Part shown: positions 14,847-23,520 of the stretch, in pieces
Position numbering within the stretch: the first letter of the stretch is position 1
Layout of the letters: each line of letters opens with the position of its first letter
Assembly (NCBI GenBank): GCA_965222445.1
Contig: CBDCTY010000002.1
Coordinates: 496,001 to 560,000 of the forward strand
Length of the DNA stretch: 64,000 bases
Source: GCA-958296115 sp965222445
GTDB lineage: Bacteria; Chloroflexota; Dehalococcoidia; Lucifugimonadales; CAJWER01
Direction: 5' to 3'
Made by a program: the position numbers and the translations under genes
The notes under the pieces: generated by a model
Told to the model about the DNA's origin: nothing
Databases searched by the model: none
What the model saw: the letters and a program-made list of their open reading frames with translations, nothing else

Positions 14847-16196
14847 ATGGTCGACAGGGTTGCTGTTCTGGGCGCGGGGACGATGGGCTCCCAGATCGCG
14901 GCGCTGCTGGCCGACCGGGGCATTCCGTGCGACCTTCTCGACCTCAAGAGCCGCGACGAGCCTGACCGCTTGGCGCTGGCGGCCATCGACCGGCTCAGGA
15001 CGCTGAGACCCCCGCCGGTCAGCGACCCCAACGCCCTGGCGCTGATCACGCCGGGCAACTTCGAAGACGACCTAGACCGACTCGGCGGGGCCGACTGGGT
15101 GATCGAGGCGGTCTCGGAGGACCTGGGAATCAAGCGGGCGATATGGGCGCGCGCGGCTGAGCACGCGAGGCCCGACGCGATCATCAGCACAAACACGTCC
15201 GGCATTCCGGTCTCGTCCATCGCCGAGGCGCTGCCGCACGGCCTCCGCTCGCGATTCCTGGGCGCTCACTTCTGCAACCCGCCGCGGTACCTGCCGCTGC
15301 TGGAGTTGATCACGACGCCCGACACCGACCCCCTCGTGGCGTCGACCGTCTCGGACATCGCCGCCAATGTCCTGCAGCGGGGTGTCGTGCCAGCCCTCGA
15401 CGTGCCGAACTTCATCGCCAATACCGTCGGAGCGTATGCGCTCATGGCTATCGTCCACGCGGCCGAGGAGTTCGGCTTCGGCCCCGACGAGGTGGATAGC
15501 ATCACGGGCCCCGCGATGGGCAGGCCAGTGAGCGCGACGTTCCGCACCCTCGACGTTGTGGGCATAGACGTGTTCGCGGCCGTCGCCGACAACTCCCGTG
15601 AGGTCGCGTCGGACGACAGCGAGCGGCGGGTCCTGTCGATACCCGGATACATGCGGGAGATGGTCGCGAGGGGCTGGACGGGCCAGAAGGCCGGCCGGGG
15701 CTTCTACCGCCGCGTCGAGACCGAACGTGGCCGCGAGATACTCGTAATCGATCCTGCAACCCTCGAATTTGGGCCCCGTTCGAGCAGTAAGACCTCAACG
15801 GCGGAGCGCGGAGAAGCGACAGCAGACCCGTGCGCCAAGCTGGCCGCACTCGCCGCATCGGACAGCGACGCCGGGCGATTCGCCTGGCGCATCCTGTCGC
15901 AGATGATGGTCTATTCCGCGGCCAAGATGGGCACGATCGCCGACGACCTCATCTCCGTCGACCGTGCGATGCGCTGGGGGTACGCCTGGGAGCTGGGCCC
16001 GTTCGAGACGTGGGACACCATTGGGCTGACCGGCTCGCTGCCGCGCATGGCGGCGGATGGGCTGGAGGTCCCCGCGTGGGTGCGGGACCTGGCCGCGTCT
16101 GGGGGTTCGTTCTACAGGGACGAGCCGGGCGGAAGGCTACAGGCAGCCGTGTCTGGAGGCTACGCCCCCATCTCCCCGCCGACAATCCCTGAGTAG
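14847..16196 (+). CDS. 3-hydroxyacyl-CoA dehydrogenase without crotonase domain
   Basis: NAD-dependent oxidation of 3-hydroxyacyl-CoA (beta-oxidation or butyrate-type pathways). The NAD-binding motif VLGAGTMGSQIA is at residues 7-18, and the catalytic region is GAHFCNPPRYLPLLELI near 140. The first C-terminal helical domain holds GRPVSATFRTLDVVGID and GRGFYRR; a second helical domain (about 345-400) ends with WGYAWELGPFETWDTIGL. This is the FadN-type layout but, at 449 residues, without the crotonase part. It starts immediately after the degenerate esterase's stop. It may take the product of the hydrolases before it, which is inference. Confidence 0.88.
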   Translation: MVDRVAVLGAGTMGSQIAALLADRGIPCDLLDLKSRDEPDRLALAAIDRLRTLRPPPVSDPNALALITPGNFEDDLDRLGGADWVIEAVSEDLGIKRAIWARAAEHARPDAIISTNTSGIPVSSIAEALPHGLRSRFLGAHFCNPPRYLPLLELITTPDTDPLVASTVSDIAANVLQRGVVPALDVPNFIANTVGAYALMAIVHAAEEFGFGPDEVDSITGPAMGRPVSATFRTLDVVGIDVFAAVADNSREVASDDSERRVLSIPGYMREMVARGWTGQKAGRGFYRRVETERGREILVIDPATLEFGPRSSSKTSTAERGEATADPCAKLAALAASDSDAGRFAWRILSQMMVYSAAKMGTIADDLISVDRAMRWGYAWELGPFETWDTIGLTGSLPRMAADGLEVPAWVRDLAASGGSFYRDEPGGRLQAAVSGGYAPISPPTIPE

Positions 16197-16236
16197 GCCC
16201 CGGTGGTGTCGGACGCGCAGGGGGATCCGCCGCTCC

Positions 16237-16290
16237 CCCCAATCCCCCACCCCCGTCATTCCGGCGGCGGCCCGGAATCCAGTCCCCCGC
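16237..16290. repeat. Partial MITE-1-like end with palindrome
   Basis: The 303-bp gap 16197-16499 has no gene. CCCCAATCCCCCACCCCCGT followed by the palindrome ATTCCGGCGGCGG...CCGGAATCC resembles the left end of the longer element at 25283-25404. The remainder (about 16300-16490) shows nothing recognisable except the leader of the next gene. Confidence 0.5.
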
Positions 16291-16499
16291 CCCGCCGATG
16301 GGCACTAGGACGAGTATTGAGACTTCACCGGCCAGGTGTGTCACCATGACTCTAGGATGCGGTCTGTCTTACGCCGCTCTTCGTGTTAGGCATGGATCTG
16401 GCTCACCGGCAACCGATGACCGGAACCGGGCATCTAAGTTAATGTTAGGGCGCATCCGGCGGTGGACTGCCGGAAGAGACTGATCCCGGAGTGGGCAAG

Positions 16500-17420
16500 A
16501 TGTTCTCAATTGACGTACCATTGGCTTTCGCCTTTGGGGCAGGGATTGCGGCTGCATTCAACCCCTGCGGTGCTGCGATGTTCCCGGCGTACGTGGGGTA
16601 TCAACTCGACACGTTTGGAACTGAGCGGCGAACCCCGATTATGTCGGCGGTTCGGGTCATCGTATTGCGGCTCTCTAAGACGGCAGTGATGGCTTGGCTA
16701 TTCAAAGCCGCTATTGACGTCATTTTGTATGGGGTAGGCCGAGTCACGGGAGTACGACCAAGACTACGTTACCCTTCAAAGGAAACCATGGCAGACACCA
16801 TTGCTGCGTTAGTCTACGGGATGGTGCTCGCACTGGCCGCAACCGTCGGCTTCCTCGTAGTCTTCGGATCAGTCGGACTCATCCTCGCGGCTGGTGGAAG
16901 AGTCGTAGGTAAGTTTCTCCCCTTTGCCGGGCTGGGCGTAGGAGTCGTGATTGCGGGAGCAGGACTCTACCTGCTCCTATCCAAGCGCAAGCTGGGAATC
17001 ATGGCGGCCAGCCGAGTCAACCTGGGTCAGGGCAAGGGTCTCCGCCAAGTATTCCTATTCGGCATTGCATACGCCATAGCGTCGCTGAGCTGTGCGCTCC
17101 CCATATTCCTGGCAGCCATAGGCTTCGTAGCCGGCCAGTCTCTCAGCACCGGGGCCATCCTGGAGCCGATAATCGGCTCGGTTAGCTACGGGCTTGGGAT
17201 GGGCGCGATGCTGATATTGGCAACCATGGGCGTGGTCTTGTTCAAGGACCTCGTGCAGCGCGGGCTCAGGGCGGTCTTCCCGTATGTCGAGCCGATAGGA
17301 AACCTGGCGATGGTTGGGGCTGGCCTCTACCTCGTGTACTACTGGTCCCTCGGGACCGGAGGCGAGCTTCTCGCGCTCAGGGTGGAGGAACTCTTCCCCC
17401 GCTTCTACTCTCCGTCGTAG
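16500..17420 (+). CDS. CcdA/DsbD-like thiol:disulfide transmembrane protein
   Basis: 306 residues with about six to eight hydrophobic segments. A Cys sits in the first (AAFNPCGAAMFPAY) and another in the mirrored position after the middle of the protein (ASLSCALPIFLAA), the paired cysteines by which CcdA-type proteins carry reducing power across the membrane for cytochrome c maturation. There is no thioredoxin domain. A GTG at 16491 is also in frame, but ATG 16500 has GGAG at 8 bases. With ccmA-ccmB 470 bases downstream, a role in haem and cytochrome c handling is likely. Its 3' end overlaps the 3' end of queF by 16 bases. Confidence 0.75.
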   Translation: MFSIDVPLAFAFGAGIAAAFNPCGAAMFPAYVGYQLDTFGTERRTPIMSAVRVIVLRLSKTAVMAWLFKAAIDVILYGVGRVTGVRPRLRYPSKETMADTIAALVYGMVLALAATVGFLVVFGSVGLILAAGGRVVGKFLPFAGLGVGVVIAGAGLYLLLSKRKLGIMAASRVNLGQGKGLRQVFLFGIAYAIASLSCALPIFLAAIGFVAGQSLSTGAILEPIIGSVSYGLGMGAMLILATMGVVLFKDLVQRGLRAVFPYVEPIGNLAMVGAGLYLVYYWSLGTGGELLALRVEELFPRFYSPS

Positions 17421-17827
17421 CGAACTGTGACGGTCGTATGGAGGCCGCCTCGGACGTTGTAGTCGAGGGCAATCGTCATGCGCTTCGGGTCACAGGCTGC
17501 GACCAGGTCGTCGAGAATCCGGTTGGCCGCGTGCTCCTGCACTATTCCCACGCCGGTGTACGACAGGAGGTAGAATTTGAGGGACTTCAGCTCCAGGCAG
17601 GTGCTGGCTGGCACGTAGCTGATGGTGAGTGTTCCGAAGTCCGGCAGGCCGGTCCACGGGCAGACTGCCGTGAACTCGCAGCTGTCGATCACGACCTCGG
17701 CGTCCCGTCCCTCGTACTCGTAGTCGAACGCCAGTAGGCAACTGGCGTCTATGCTGGCCTCGGGCCGCGTCTCCATCCGGCGATCGATCTGCTCGTATCT
17801 GGCCTGCAGCGTTTCTATCCTGGCCAT
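17405..17827 (-). CDS. queF: 7-cyano-7-deazaguanine reductase
   Basis: Reduces the nitrile of preQ0 to preQ1 with NADPH in queuosine tRNA-modification synthesis. The 140-residue protein is the short unimodular QueF type. It has SCEFTAVCPWTGLPDFG, with the thioimide-forming Cys and the Asp, then ELKSLKFYLLSYTGVGIVQEH with the substrate-binding Glu. ATG 17827 (MARIETLQARYEQ) gives the normal length. QueC/D/E and Tgt are not in the window. The gene stands alone on the minus strand between the CcdA-like gene and ccmA. Confidence 0.93.
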   Translation of the reverse strand: MARIETLQARYEQIDRRMETRPEASIDASCLLAFDYEYEGRDAEVVIDSCEFTAVCPWTGLPDFGTLTISYVPASTCLELKSLKFYLLSYTGVGIVQEHAANRILDDLVAACDPKRMTIALDYNVRGGLHTTVTVRYDGE

Positions 17828-17889
17828 TTCGCCCCAATACTGCCCGATTGCCCTTGCTCGCCCATCTATACTACAGTGGCAGACTGCCA

Positions 17890-18672
17890 ATGAGAAGCTA
17901 CGGCCCAAACCCAGGCGCTGCGGGGAGCGGAGCTGACGGATCCCTCGGCTCCGCGTCATCCCGCAGCGCCCATGCCGTACAAGCGTCACGGGTGGCGAAG
18001 TCCTTCGGAAGAAGCGAGGTACTCAGCGGCCTCGACCTGACCCTCGATTGGGGCGAGTCAGTCGCTGTGCTGGGGCCCAACGGCTCAGGCAAGTCGACCC
18101 TTATCAGGCTGCTGGCGGGGCTGTCGAGGGCCGACTCGGGAGACATCCGCGTCGCCGGGCTCGATCCGGCGCGGCATGGGGAGAGGGTGCGCAGTACCGT
18201 AGGGGTTATGACCCACGAGCCTCTGCTCTACGACGACCTGACCGGCTTCGAGAACCTCGAATTCGCGGCTCGCATGTTCCGCATGGACCGGATCGACGAG
18301 CGCATCCAGGCCGTGGCCGCTCGGATGGGGATTCATGCCCGGCTTCACCAGCGTGTCGGTTCCCTATCCCACGGCCTTCGCAAGCGGTTCTCCGTAGCCA
18401 AGGCACTCCTCCACGAGCCGCGCGTGCTGCTGATGGACGAGCCCGAGAGCGGCCTGGACGGACGAGCCTTGGCGGTCCTGGAAGACGTGCTGACGGGCCA
18501 TGCAGCCTCGGGAGGCGCGTTACTCTTCACGACCCACGACCTCGACTGGGCAGTCTCGCGAGCGGACCGTATCGCGATCATCGGAGCGGGCCGTGTCTCT
18601 CATGTCTTTGCGGGCGGTGACCTTGCCTCCGCCAGAGACGCCTACGGCGCGCACGCCGAGGGCCGGCCTTGA
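17890..18672 (+). CDS. ccmA: Haem exporter ATP-binding protein CcmA
   Basis: ABC ATPase of the cytochrome c maturation system, which with CcmB powers release of haem-loaded CcmE. Walker A is LGPNGSGKST, the signature is SLSHGLRKR and Walker B is VLLMDEPESGLD, followed by the His-loop TTHDLDW. The N-terminal 35 residues before VQASRVAKSFG are unusual and low-complexity. ATG 17890 was chosen; later starts would still leave the ATPase complete. Assignment as CcmA rather than a generic ABC ATPase rests on the overlapping downstream ccmB (TTGA). Confidence 0.85.
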   Translation: MRSYGPNPGAAGSGADGSLGSASSRSAHAVQASRVAKSFGRSEVLSGLDLTLDWGESVAVLGPNGSGKSTLIRLLAGLSRADSGDIRVAGLDPARHGERVRSTVGVMTHEPLLYDDLTGFENLEFAARMFRMDRIDERIQAVAARMGIHARLHQRVGSLSHGLRKRFSVAKALLHEPRVLLMDEPESGLDGRALAVLEDVLTGHAASGGALLFTTHDLDWAVSRADRIAIIGAGRVSHVFAGGDLASARDAYGAHAEGRP

Positions 18673-19343
18673 AGTCGTACCTCGGCGCGATCTGGGCGAT
18701 AGTCCGCAAGGACATGATGCTCGAGCTGAGGACGAAGGACTTCGTGGTGTCGGTCTTCGTCTTCTCACTGCTCGTCATCGTGATCTTCAGCTTTGCCATC
18801 GAGCCGACGCCCCAGATAGTGGAGCGCGTTGCTCCAGGTGTGATGTGGACGGCGTTCATTTTCGGCGGAGTTCTGGGACTCACTCGCTCCTTCGCACTGG
18901 AACGGGAGGGCGGAAATCTCCGAGGCCTGCTCGTTGCGCCAGTCCCTCGCGACGCTGTGTACATGGGCAAGATGCTAGCCTCTTTCCTGTTCATGATGCT
19001 GGTCGAGCTACTGGTCTTTCCGGCTTTCGGAATGATCTTCGACCTGCCGCTGCTGCAACCGGCCCTGATACCGGTCGCGCTGCTCGCCACGCTGGGAATC
19101 GCCGCGGTGGGCACCCTCTTCTCAGCCATGGCTGTGAACACGAGGGCGCGCGAGGTCATGCTGCCGCTGCTCTTCCTGCCCGCGGTCGTGCCTGTCGTCA
19201 TCGCAGCCGTCGAGGCTTCCGCGGCCGCTCTCGGAGGAGGGGGTACCCGTGAAGTGCTCCGATGGCTTCCCCCACTGGCCGCTTACGACGCGGTCTTCGT
19301 GGTCGTCTGCGCGTTCGCCTTTCACTTCGTGGTGGAGGAGTAG
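18669..19343 (+). CDS. ccmB: Haem exporter membrane protein CcmB
   Basis: Permease partner of CcmA. The 224-residue protein has about six membrane segments and the family pattern: AIVRKDMMLELRTKD at the N-terminus, then WTAFIFGGVLGLTRSFALER and LLVAPVPRDAVYMGK. The TTG start overlaps the ccmA stop (TTGA), so the two are translationally coupled. CcmC, CcmE, CcmF and CcmH do not follow within the window; they may lie elsewhere. Confidence 0.88.
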   Translation: MKSYLGAIWAIVRKDMMLELRTKDFVVSVFVFSLLVIVIFSFAIEPTPQIVERVAPGVMWTAFIFGGVLGLTRSFALEREGGNLRGLLVAPVPRDAVYMGKMLASFLFMMLVELLVFPAFGMIFDLPLLQPALIPVALLATLGIAAVGTLFSAMAVNTRAREVMLPLLFLPAVVPVVIAAVEASAAALGGGGTREVLRWLPPLAAYDAVFVVVCAFAFHFVVEE

Positions 19344-19538
19344 TGCCCAGGACCCGAAGAGATATGAGTGGCCTGAGCCCACACTCTCATGTAGGCTGCA
19401 ATAGCGTGAGAGCCAGTCTGTCCCAGACCCTCACGCCATTCACAAAGGCTTGCTTTGACCCAAATGCAATTGCCTTGCCTATATGCGTATGCTAGCATTG
19501 AACTATAGTACCCTTGAGAAAGGACACCATTTACCGCC

Positions 19539-19820
19539 TTGACCCTGGGAGATTTCGCCGACATTACGGGTATTGTCAGGGACGTCTTTCTTGTACTAAT
19601 CGTCCTGGTGTCGCTCTTCTTGCTCGTGGGTCTGTACCGGAAGCTATCGGCAGTCCTGGAGTCGGCGAAACGTACTGCGGCCAGCGTAGATGAGATGATG
19701 GAAACGGTTTCGGAAAAGATAGTAGGGCCCGCAACTGCCGGCTCAGGCGTAGCTTCCGGACTAGGCAAAGCGATGGCGTTCTTTTCGGGAAGAAGATCCA
19801 GAGACACGAAAGGAGACTGA
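19539..19820 (+). CDS. YtxG/DUF948-like small membrane protein
   Basis: 93 residues with one strong membrane segment (about 14-31, VFLVLIVLVSLFLLVGLY), followed by a helical, coiled-coil-prone stretch (LSAVLESAKRTAASVDEMMETV), the plan of DUF948 proteins. The apparent start is TTG 19539; an AAAGGA lies 14 bases upstream, so the start is uncertain. It is followed 3 bases later by a YtxH-type gene, the same pairing as ytxG-ytxH in Bacillus. The gap 19344-19538 has no gene and may hold the promoter. Confidence 0.65.
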   Translation: MTLGDFADITGIVRDVFLVLIVLVSLFLLVGLYRKLSAVLESAKRTAASVDEMMETVSEKIVGPATAGSGVASGLGKAMAFFSGRRSRDTKGD

Positions 19821-19823
19821 CCA

Positions 19824-20207
19824 ATGGCAAATGGCGACAACGGTGGATCATTTATCACGGGGTTCCTGCTGGGAGGAGTCGTCGGGGCGATCATAGGGAT
19901 TCTGGTCGCTCCCAGGGCCGGCTCCGAGACGAGAGCACAGTTGCTGGACCAGAGCGAAGCGTTGCGCGAAAAGGCTGAGGAGATGGCAGCCCGGATGCGT
20001 GAGAACATTGGGCCGACTATGGAGACGGTCCGCGAGCACGTCAACCCCGCGATGGACAGCGTCAGGGATCGAGTCGCTCCCGCCGTGGAGACCGTGCGAG
20101 AGCGCGTCGCTCCGATGACCGAGGCTGTCGCGGCGCGGGTTCCCGGCCGCAAGGCCGATTCCATGGACGGCGCCGAGTCCGCAGCTCCTGCGGAAGAGAA
20201 GGCCTGA
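19824..20207 (+). CDS. YtxH domain protein
   Basis: 127 residues. The N-terminal glycine-rich membrane segment (ITGFLLGGVVGAIIGILVAP) followed by RAGSETRAQL is the YtxH signature. The rest is a long amphipathic helix of near-repeats, RENIGPTMETVREHVNP, DRVAPAVETVRERVAP and so on, with a period close to 11 residues, as in LEA/apolipoprotein-like proteins. Relatives are linked to general stress response. It is the second gene of a two-gene unit and is followed by a strong terminator. Confidence 0.8.
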   Translation: MANGDNGGSFITGFLLGGVVGAIIGILVAPRAGSETRAQLLDQSEALREKAEEMAARMRENIGPTMETVREHVNPAMDSVRDRVAPAVETVRERVAPMTEAVAARVPGRKADSMDGAESAAPAEEKA

Positions 20208-20265
20208 CCCAAGAGCCCACGCAACTGGGGCCACTTCCCAGAAGCGCGAAAGTATGCAGAGTCAT

Positions 20266-20301
20266 AGAGGAGAGGCGTTTGCCCGCCTCTCCTCTCTCTT
20301 T
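20266..20301. terminator. Strong bidirectional intrinsic terminator
   Basis: A perfect 12-bp stem (AGAGGAGAGGCG, 20266-20277, with CGCCTCTCCTCT, 20284-20295), a 6-nt loop and CTCTTTT on the plus side. It lies between the convergent ytxH-like gene and pheA and could serve both. Confidence 0.88.
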
Positions 20302-20314
20302 TGGGACTGCAGTC

Positions 20315-21157
20315 TCAGGTCGCAGGCAAGACATACCGCGGGTAGGATCCGAAGACCTTCAGCGTCGAGGTCTGGCGCTCGATCTCCCGCAGAGCGGCCT
20401 CGATGTCGTCGTCGTTCCTGTGTCCCTCGAGGTCCACGAGGAAGATGTACCTCCCCAGAGCCTCCCGGGTAGGGCGCGACTCTATCTTGGCTAGGTTGAT
20501 GCCCCTGGTGGCGAACTCACGCAGCACCGAGTAGAGGATGCCCGGCGCATCGTCGTCGAAGGAGAAGCAGATGGAAGTCTTGTCCTCGCCGGTGCGTGGA
20601 TGATCGGTCCTCGCCAGCACAACGAACCGCGTCATGTTGTTGGGGTAGTCCTCGATCCCCCGATCCAGAGTGTGGGCCCCGTACAACTCGCCGGCGCGTT
20701 CAGTAGCAATGGCGGCCGACGGCAGGTCCGCCGCAAGCATCTCTTCGACCGCCGCTGAGGTGCTGAGGGACGCCACCGGCTCGGCGTTGGGTAGGTGCCC
20801 GGTGATATAAACTCTGCACTGCTCCAGGGCCTGAGGATGAGAGTATATGACCCGGATATCGCTGAGCTTGGTCGCCTCCCGGCCGAGCAGCGAGTGGGTG
20901 ATCGGCGAGACGAGCTCGTTGCGAATAGCTAGGCCCGACCCGTGGACCAGCAGGTCGAGAGTGACGCTCACGGAGCCCCCAACGCTGTTCTCTATAGGCA
21001 CGACCCCCTCATCCACGCTCCTCGACTCGACCGCACTGCCAACATCCGGGATCGATGGATAGGGGACGCGGGTAGCCGTACCGTCGTATGCGAGGCAGGC
21101 CAGCTCGGTATTGGTGCCGGCAGGACCCAGGTAGCCGAGGCGCCTGGACTGCGTCAT
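20315..21157 (-). CDS. pheA: Prephenate dehydratase
   Basis: Converts prephenate to phenylpyruvate in phenylalanine synthesis. The 280-residue monofunctional form starts with LGYLGPAGTNTELA. It has the catalytic TRF motif in NNMTRFVVLA near residue 178, and a C-terminal ACT regulatory domain with the phenylalanine-binding ESRP motif in INLAKIESRPTREALG. There is no chorismate mutase domain. It is the last gene of the potassium-uptake run: its ATG overlaps the stop of the preceding trkA-like gene (ATGA), an odd partner for that operon. Confidence 0.95.
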   Translation of the reverse strand: MTQSRRLGYLGPAGTNTELACLAYDGTATRVPYPSIPDVGSAVESRSVDEGVVPIENSVGGSVSVTLDLLVHGSGLAIRNELVSPITHSLLGREATKLSDIRVIYSHPQALEQCRVYITGHLPNAEPVASLSTSAAVEEMLAADLPSAAIATERAGELYGAHTLDRGIEDYPNNMTRFVVLARTDHPRTGEDKTSICFSFDDDAPGILYSVLREFATRGINLAKIESRPTREALGRYIFLVDLEGHRNDDDIEAALREIERQTSTLKVFGSYPRYVLPAT

Positions 21158-21825
21158 TCGTCCACCCTGAGAAGCAGACGGCTGAGCGTCTCCCTATCTT
21201 CGTCAGTAGCCACGGCGACCACCTCATCTCCAGGCCTGATGACGGTGTCCTCCGTGGGAACGACCGCGGCGCCGTCAAGGGAGACGACGAGGGACACCAC
21301 GGCGCTGCTGGGCACAGGAAGGTCCCCGAGCCGCCTCTCGGCTGCCGGGGAGTTGGCCGGGACCGTGAAATTCAGGAGTGAGCGAGCGCCTGGGCACGGC
21401 ACGGGCAGCAGTCGGACGAAGCCCTGGGGCAGTACGCCTCTATGAAGGTCTTCTACAAGAAGGTCCGTAACGTCTACTACAGTATCTACGCCTGCGAGCC
21501 CGAATAGATCGCAGAGGTCTGGGTTGTTCACCAGGGAGGTAGTCCGGGGGACGTTGAACCTGATCTTGGCCAGGCGGCATATGACCAAATTGACGTCGTC
21601 CCTGCTCGTTGTAGCCACAACGAGATCTGCCCTGGTGATGCCGGCCTCCGTCAGCACAACCGAGCTCGTCCCGTTGCCGGCCACCGCTACGCTGCCGAGC
21701 GTCTCTTCCAGCCTGCGGCAGCGCTCCTTGTCCCGCTCGATTACGGCGATCTCGTGGCCAGTTGAGAGCAGAAGCCAGGCAAGCCTCGAGCCAACAGTTC
21801 CGGCTCCAACAATCACCACGTGCAT
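21154..21825 (-). CDS. TrkA-type K+ uptake regulator (RCK, N and C domains)
   Basis: 223 residues: a Rossmann RCK_N domain (MHVVIVGAGTVGSRLAW, then VIERDKERC, GNGTSSVVL, ADLVVATTSRDDVN) and an RCK_C domain from about residue 145 to the end (TVIRPGDEVVAVATDEDRE). Such proteins bind NAD(H) or ATP/ADP and gate Trk/Ktr K+ channels. It is the third RCK-type gene in this operon and ends by overlapping pheA. Six bases separate it from the truncated-type RCK_N gene before it. Confidence 0.9.
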   Translation of the reverse strand: MHVVIVGAGTVGSRLAWLLLSTGHEIAVIERDKERCRRLEETLGSVAVAGNGTSSVVLTEAGITRADLVVATTSRDDVNLVICRLAKIRFNVPRTTSLVNNPDLCDLFGLAGVDTVVDVTDLLVEDLHRGVLPQGFVRLLPVPCPGARSLLNFTVPANSPAAERRLGDLPVPSSAVVSLVVSLDGAAVVPTEDTVIRPGDEVVAVATDEDRETLSRLLLRVDE

Positions 21826-21831
21826 GACGCC

Positions 21832-22302
21832 CTACCCCATCACGGCTTCGACGGCCATGTTGGCGATAAGCTGCGCGGATCCAATCGCAGTTATGCCGAT
21901 CTCATTGTATGTGGCCTGTATGGAGGGGTCGTCTATCCTGCATACGATAGTAGGTACCTGGAATATGCTATTGGCAATCTCGGAGGCGAGGGCGTTCTTC
22001 GTATCCGACTCCGAAAGGGCAATGAAGACGTCTGCGTCCCGTATTGCGACCTTCAGGAGGTCCCTCTGCGAAGTCCCGTCGCCGATAATGGGCACAATAG
22101 CACCCGAGTCGCGCTTAGAGGCAGGTATCCTTTCGAAAGACTCTACCCTTTCGTCGAGGATATGGACGGAGTGGCCACTGTTGGAGAGCGAAACGGCTAC
22201 CGAGGCGCCCGTACTGGTACATCCTGCTACCACGACGCGCTTGGGGCCAACTCGAGTGTGCTGAAGCATGGAACCGGCAATAGTCGGGCGCGGAGGACGC
22301 AC
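21832..22302 (-). CDS. TrkA-N (RCK_N) domain only protein
   Basis: 156 residues with a single Rossmann domain: VVVAGCTSTGASVAVSL, then VHILDERVESF, GDGTSQRDLL and ADVFIALSESDTKNALAS. There is no RCK_C domain, so it covers only half of a TrkA subunit. The third glycine of the dinucleotide motif is altered (GCTSTG). It probably assembles with the other RCK proteins of the operon. The GTG at 22302 has a poor ribosome site; ATG 22269 (MLQHTRVGPK) is an alternative. Confidence 0.82.
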   Translation of the reverse strand: MRPPRPTIAGSMLQHTRVGPKRVVVAGCTSTGASVAVSLSNSGHSVHILDERVESFERIPASKRDSGAIVPIIGDGTSQRDLLKVAIRDADVFIALSESDTKNALASEIANSIFQVPTIVCRIDDPSIQATYNEIGITAIGSAQLIANMAVEAVMG

Positions 22303-22305
22303 CGC

Positions 22306-22773
22306 CTACGCGACAGCTCCCGATGTTGATACTGCGTTGCGCCACAGGATCACCTTGCAGGGAGCATTCTCGAGGATGTAAGCCACAGTCGGTCCGAGTG
22401 AGAACGAGCCGTAGCTGGTCGCGTAGTCGGCCCCAACGACTATGGCGTCGACCTCCCTCTCGGCGCTCGCCTGAACGATCGCAGGCCCCGCACTGCGGGA
22501 CTGCAGCATCTCGGCCTGGACCTTGCAACGGTGCGGCTTTGCCACATCCTCCATAGCCGTGAGCACCTCTTCAGCCTTGTGGGAGGCCTCGGAAACCTCG
22601 GCGTCCAGAGGCAGGCTGCGCTCTACCTCGATAATGTGCAGCACGTGGACAGTGCCCTTCCATACCGATGCAAGGTTGCATGCCAACTCCACCGCAGCCT
22701 GGTCTGAGGCATTCCCGTCGACAGGGACCAGGACTGCCGAAAACTTGCCGTTCTTGAGCTTGCGTGATGCCAA
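22306..22773 (-). CDS. Universal stress protein (UspA family)
   Basis: 155 residues, one Usp domain. It starts with AVLVPVDGNASDQAAVELAC and has DAIVVGADYATSYGSFSLGPTVAYILENAPCKVILW, which corresponds to the ATP-binding G-2x-G-9x-G(S/T) loop with some changes, so ATP binding is plausible but not certain. The start is TTG 22773. Usp domains often sit with K+ and ion transporters, and here the gene lies inside the Trk operon, 12 bases after the first trkA. Confidence 0.88.
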   Translation of the reverse strand: MASRKLKNGKFSAVLVPVDGNASDQAAVELACNLASVWKGTVHVLHIIEVERSLPLDAEVSEASHKAEEVLTAMEDVAKPHRCKVQAEMLQSRSAGPAIVQASAEREVDAIVVGADYATSYGSFSLGPTVAYILENAPCKVILWRNAVSTSGAVA

Positions 22774-22785
22774 CGAAATCGATTC

Positions 22786-23445
22786 CTACGACGGCAACCC
22801 TTCAAGAAGCTCGTCCCGCCCGGCGAGAATCAGCACGTCGTCCCTCCTGAGCGTCTCCTCGGTATCGGGGTTCAACGTGACCTCCCGCCCGCGTCGGACG
22901 GCCAGAACCGCAAGGCCGTATTTGTCCCGCGGCCCGGAGAATCCAAGCTCCCTGAGCGTCTTGTCGACGAACTCGTCCGGGACCCTCATCCGACTCAGGC
23001 CAAAGTTAGGGGCCATCTCGAGGTATTCCTGCAAATTGGGGTTGAACAGGTTGTGCGCGAGCCTGGTCCCGCCTTCGGATTCCGGTTGGATCACCTTGTC
23101 GACGCCGATTCGCTCCAGGGTGATCCCGTGCAGGTCGTTGTTGGCGCGGGCGACGATATAGGCGATCCCCATCGTCTTCAGCAAGACACAGGCCATGATG
23201 CTGGCGGGGATGTCTGAACCGATGGCCACGACTGCGGCGTCGTAGTCTGGCACACCCAACTCCCGCAACACGACGTCGTTGGTGGCATTGCCTGCCACCG
23301 GGTACGTGACGTGCCCCATCATTCCCTGGATTCTGTCGGTGTTCGAGTCTATGGCTAGGACATCGTGTCCGAGGTTGTAGAGCGACCTCGCAACACCAGC
23401 CCCAAATCTACCCAGACCAATCACTACGACCTGTTTCTTGGCCAT
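22786..23445 (-). CDS. Trk/Ktr K+ uptake regulatory subunit
   Basis: 219 residues with RCK_N (VVVIGLGRFGAGVARSL, AIDSNTDRIQ, GNATNDVVLRELG, AAVVAIGSD) and RCK_C domains (GLAVLAVRRGREVTLNPD, DVLILAGRDEL). The canonical GxGxxG is complete and an acidic residue binds the ribose, as in KtrA. ATG 23445 (MAKKQ) is preferred over the start 30 bases upstream. It directly follows the channel gene (75 bases) and is the most likely primary partner of it. Confidence 0.92.
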   Translation of the reverse strand: MAKKQVVVIGLGRFGAGVARSLYNLGHDVLAIDSNTDRIQGMMGHVTYPVAGNATNDVVLRELGVPDYDAAVVAIGSDIPASIMACVLLKTMGIAYIVARANNDLHGITLERIGVDKVIQPESEGGTRLAHNLFNPNLQEYLEMAPNFGLSRMRVPDEFVDKTLRELGFSGPRDKYGLAVLAVRRGREVTLNPDTEETLRRDDVLILAGRDELLEGLPS

Positions 23446-23520
23446 GATTGCCGAAGGATTATACAAGAAACCCACGATAGACTTCTACCGCTCCCCCGCA
23501 GTTCGACCGGAGCCGGAGCT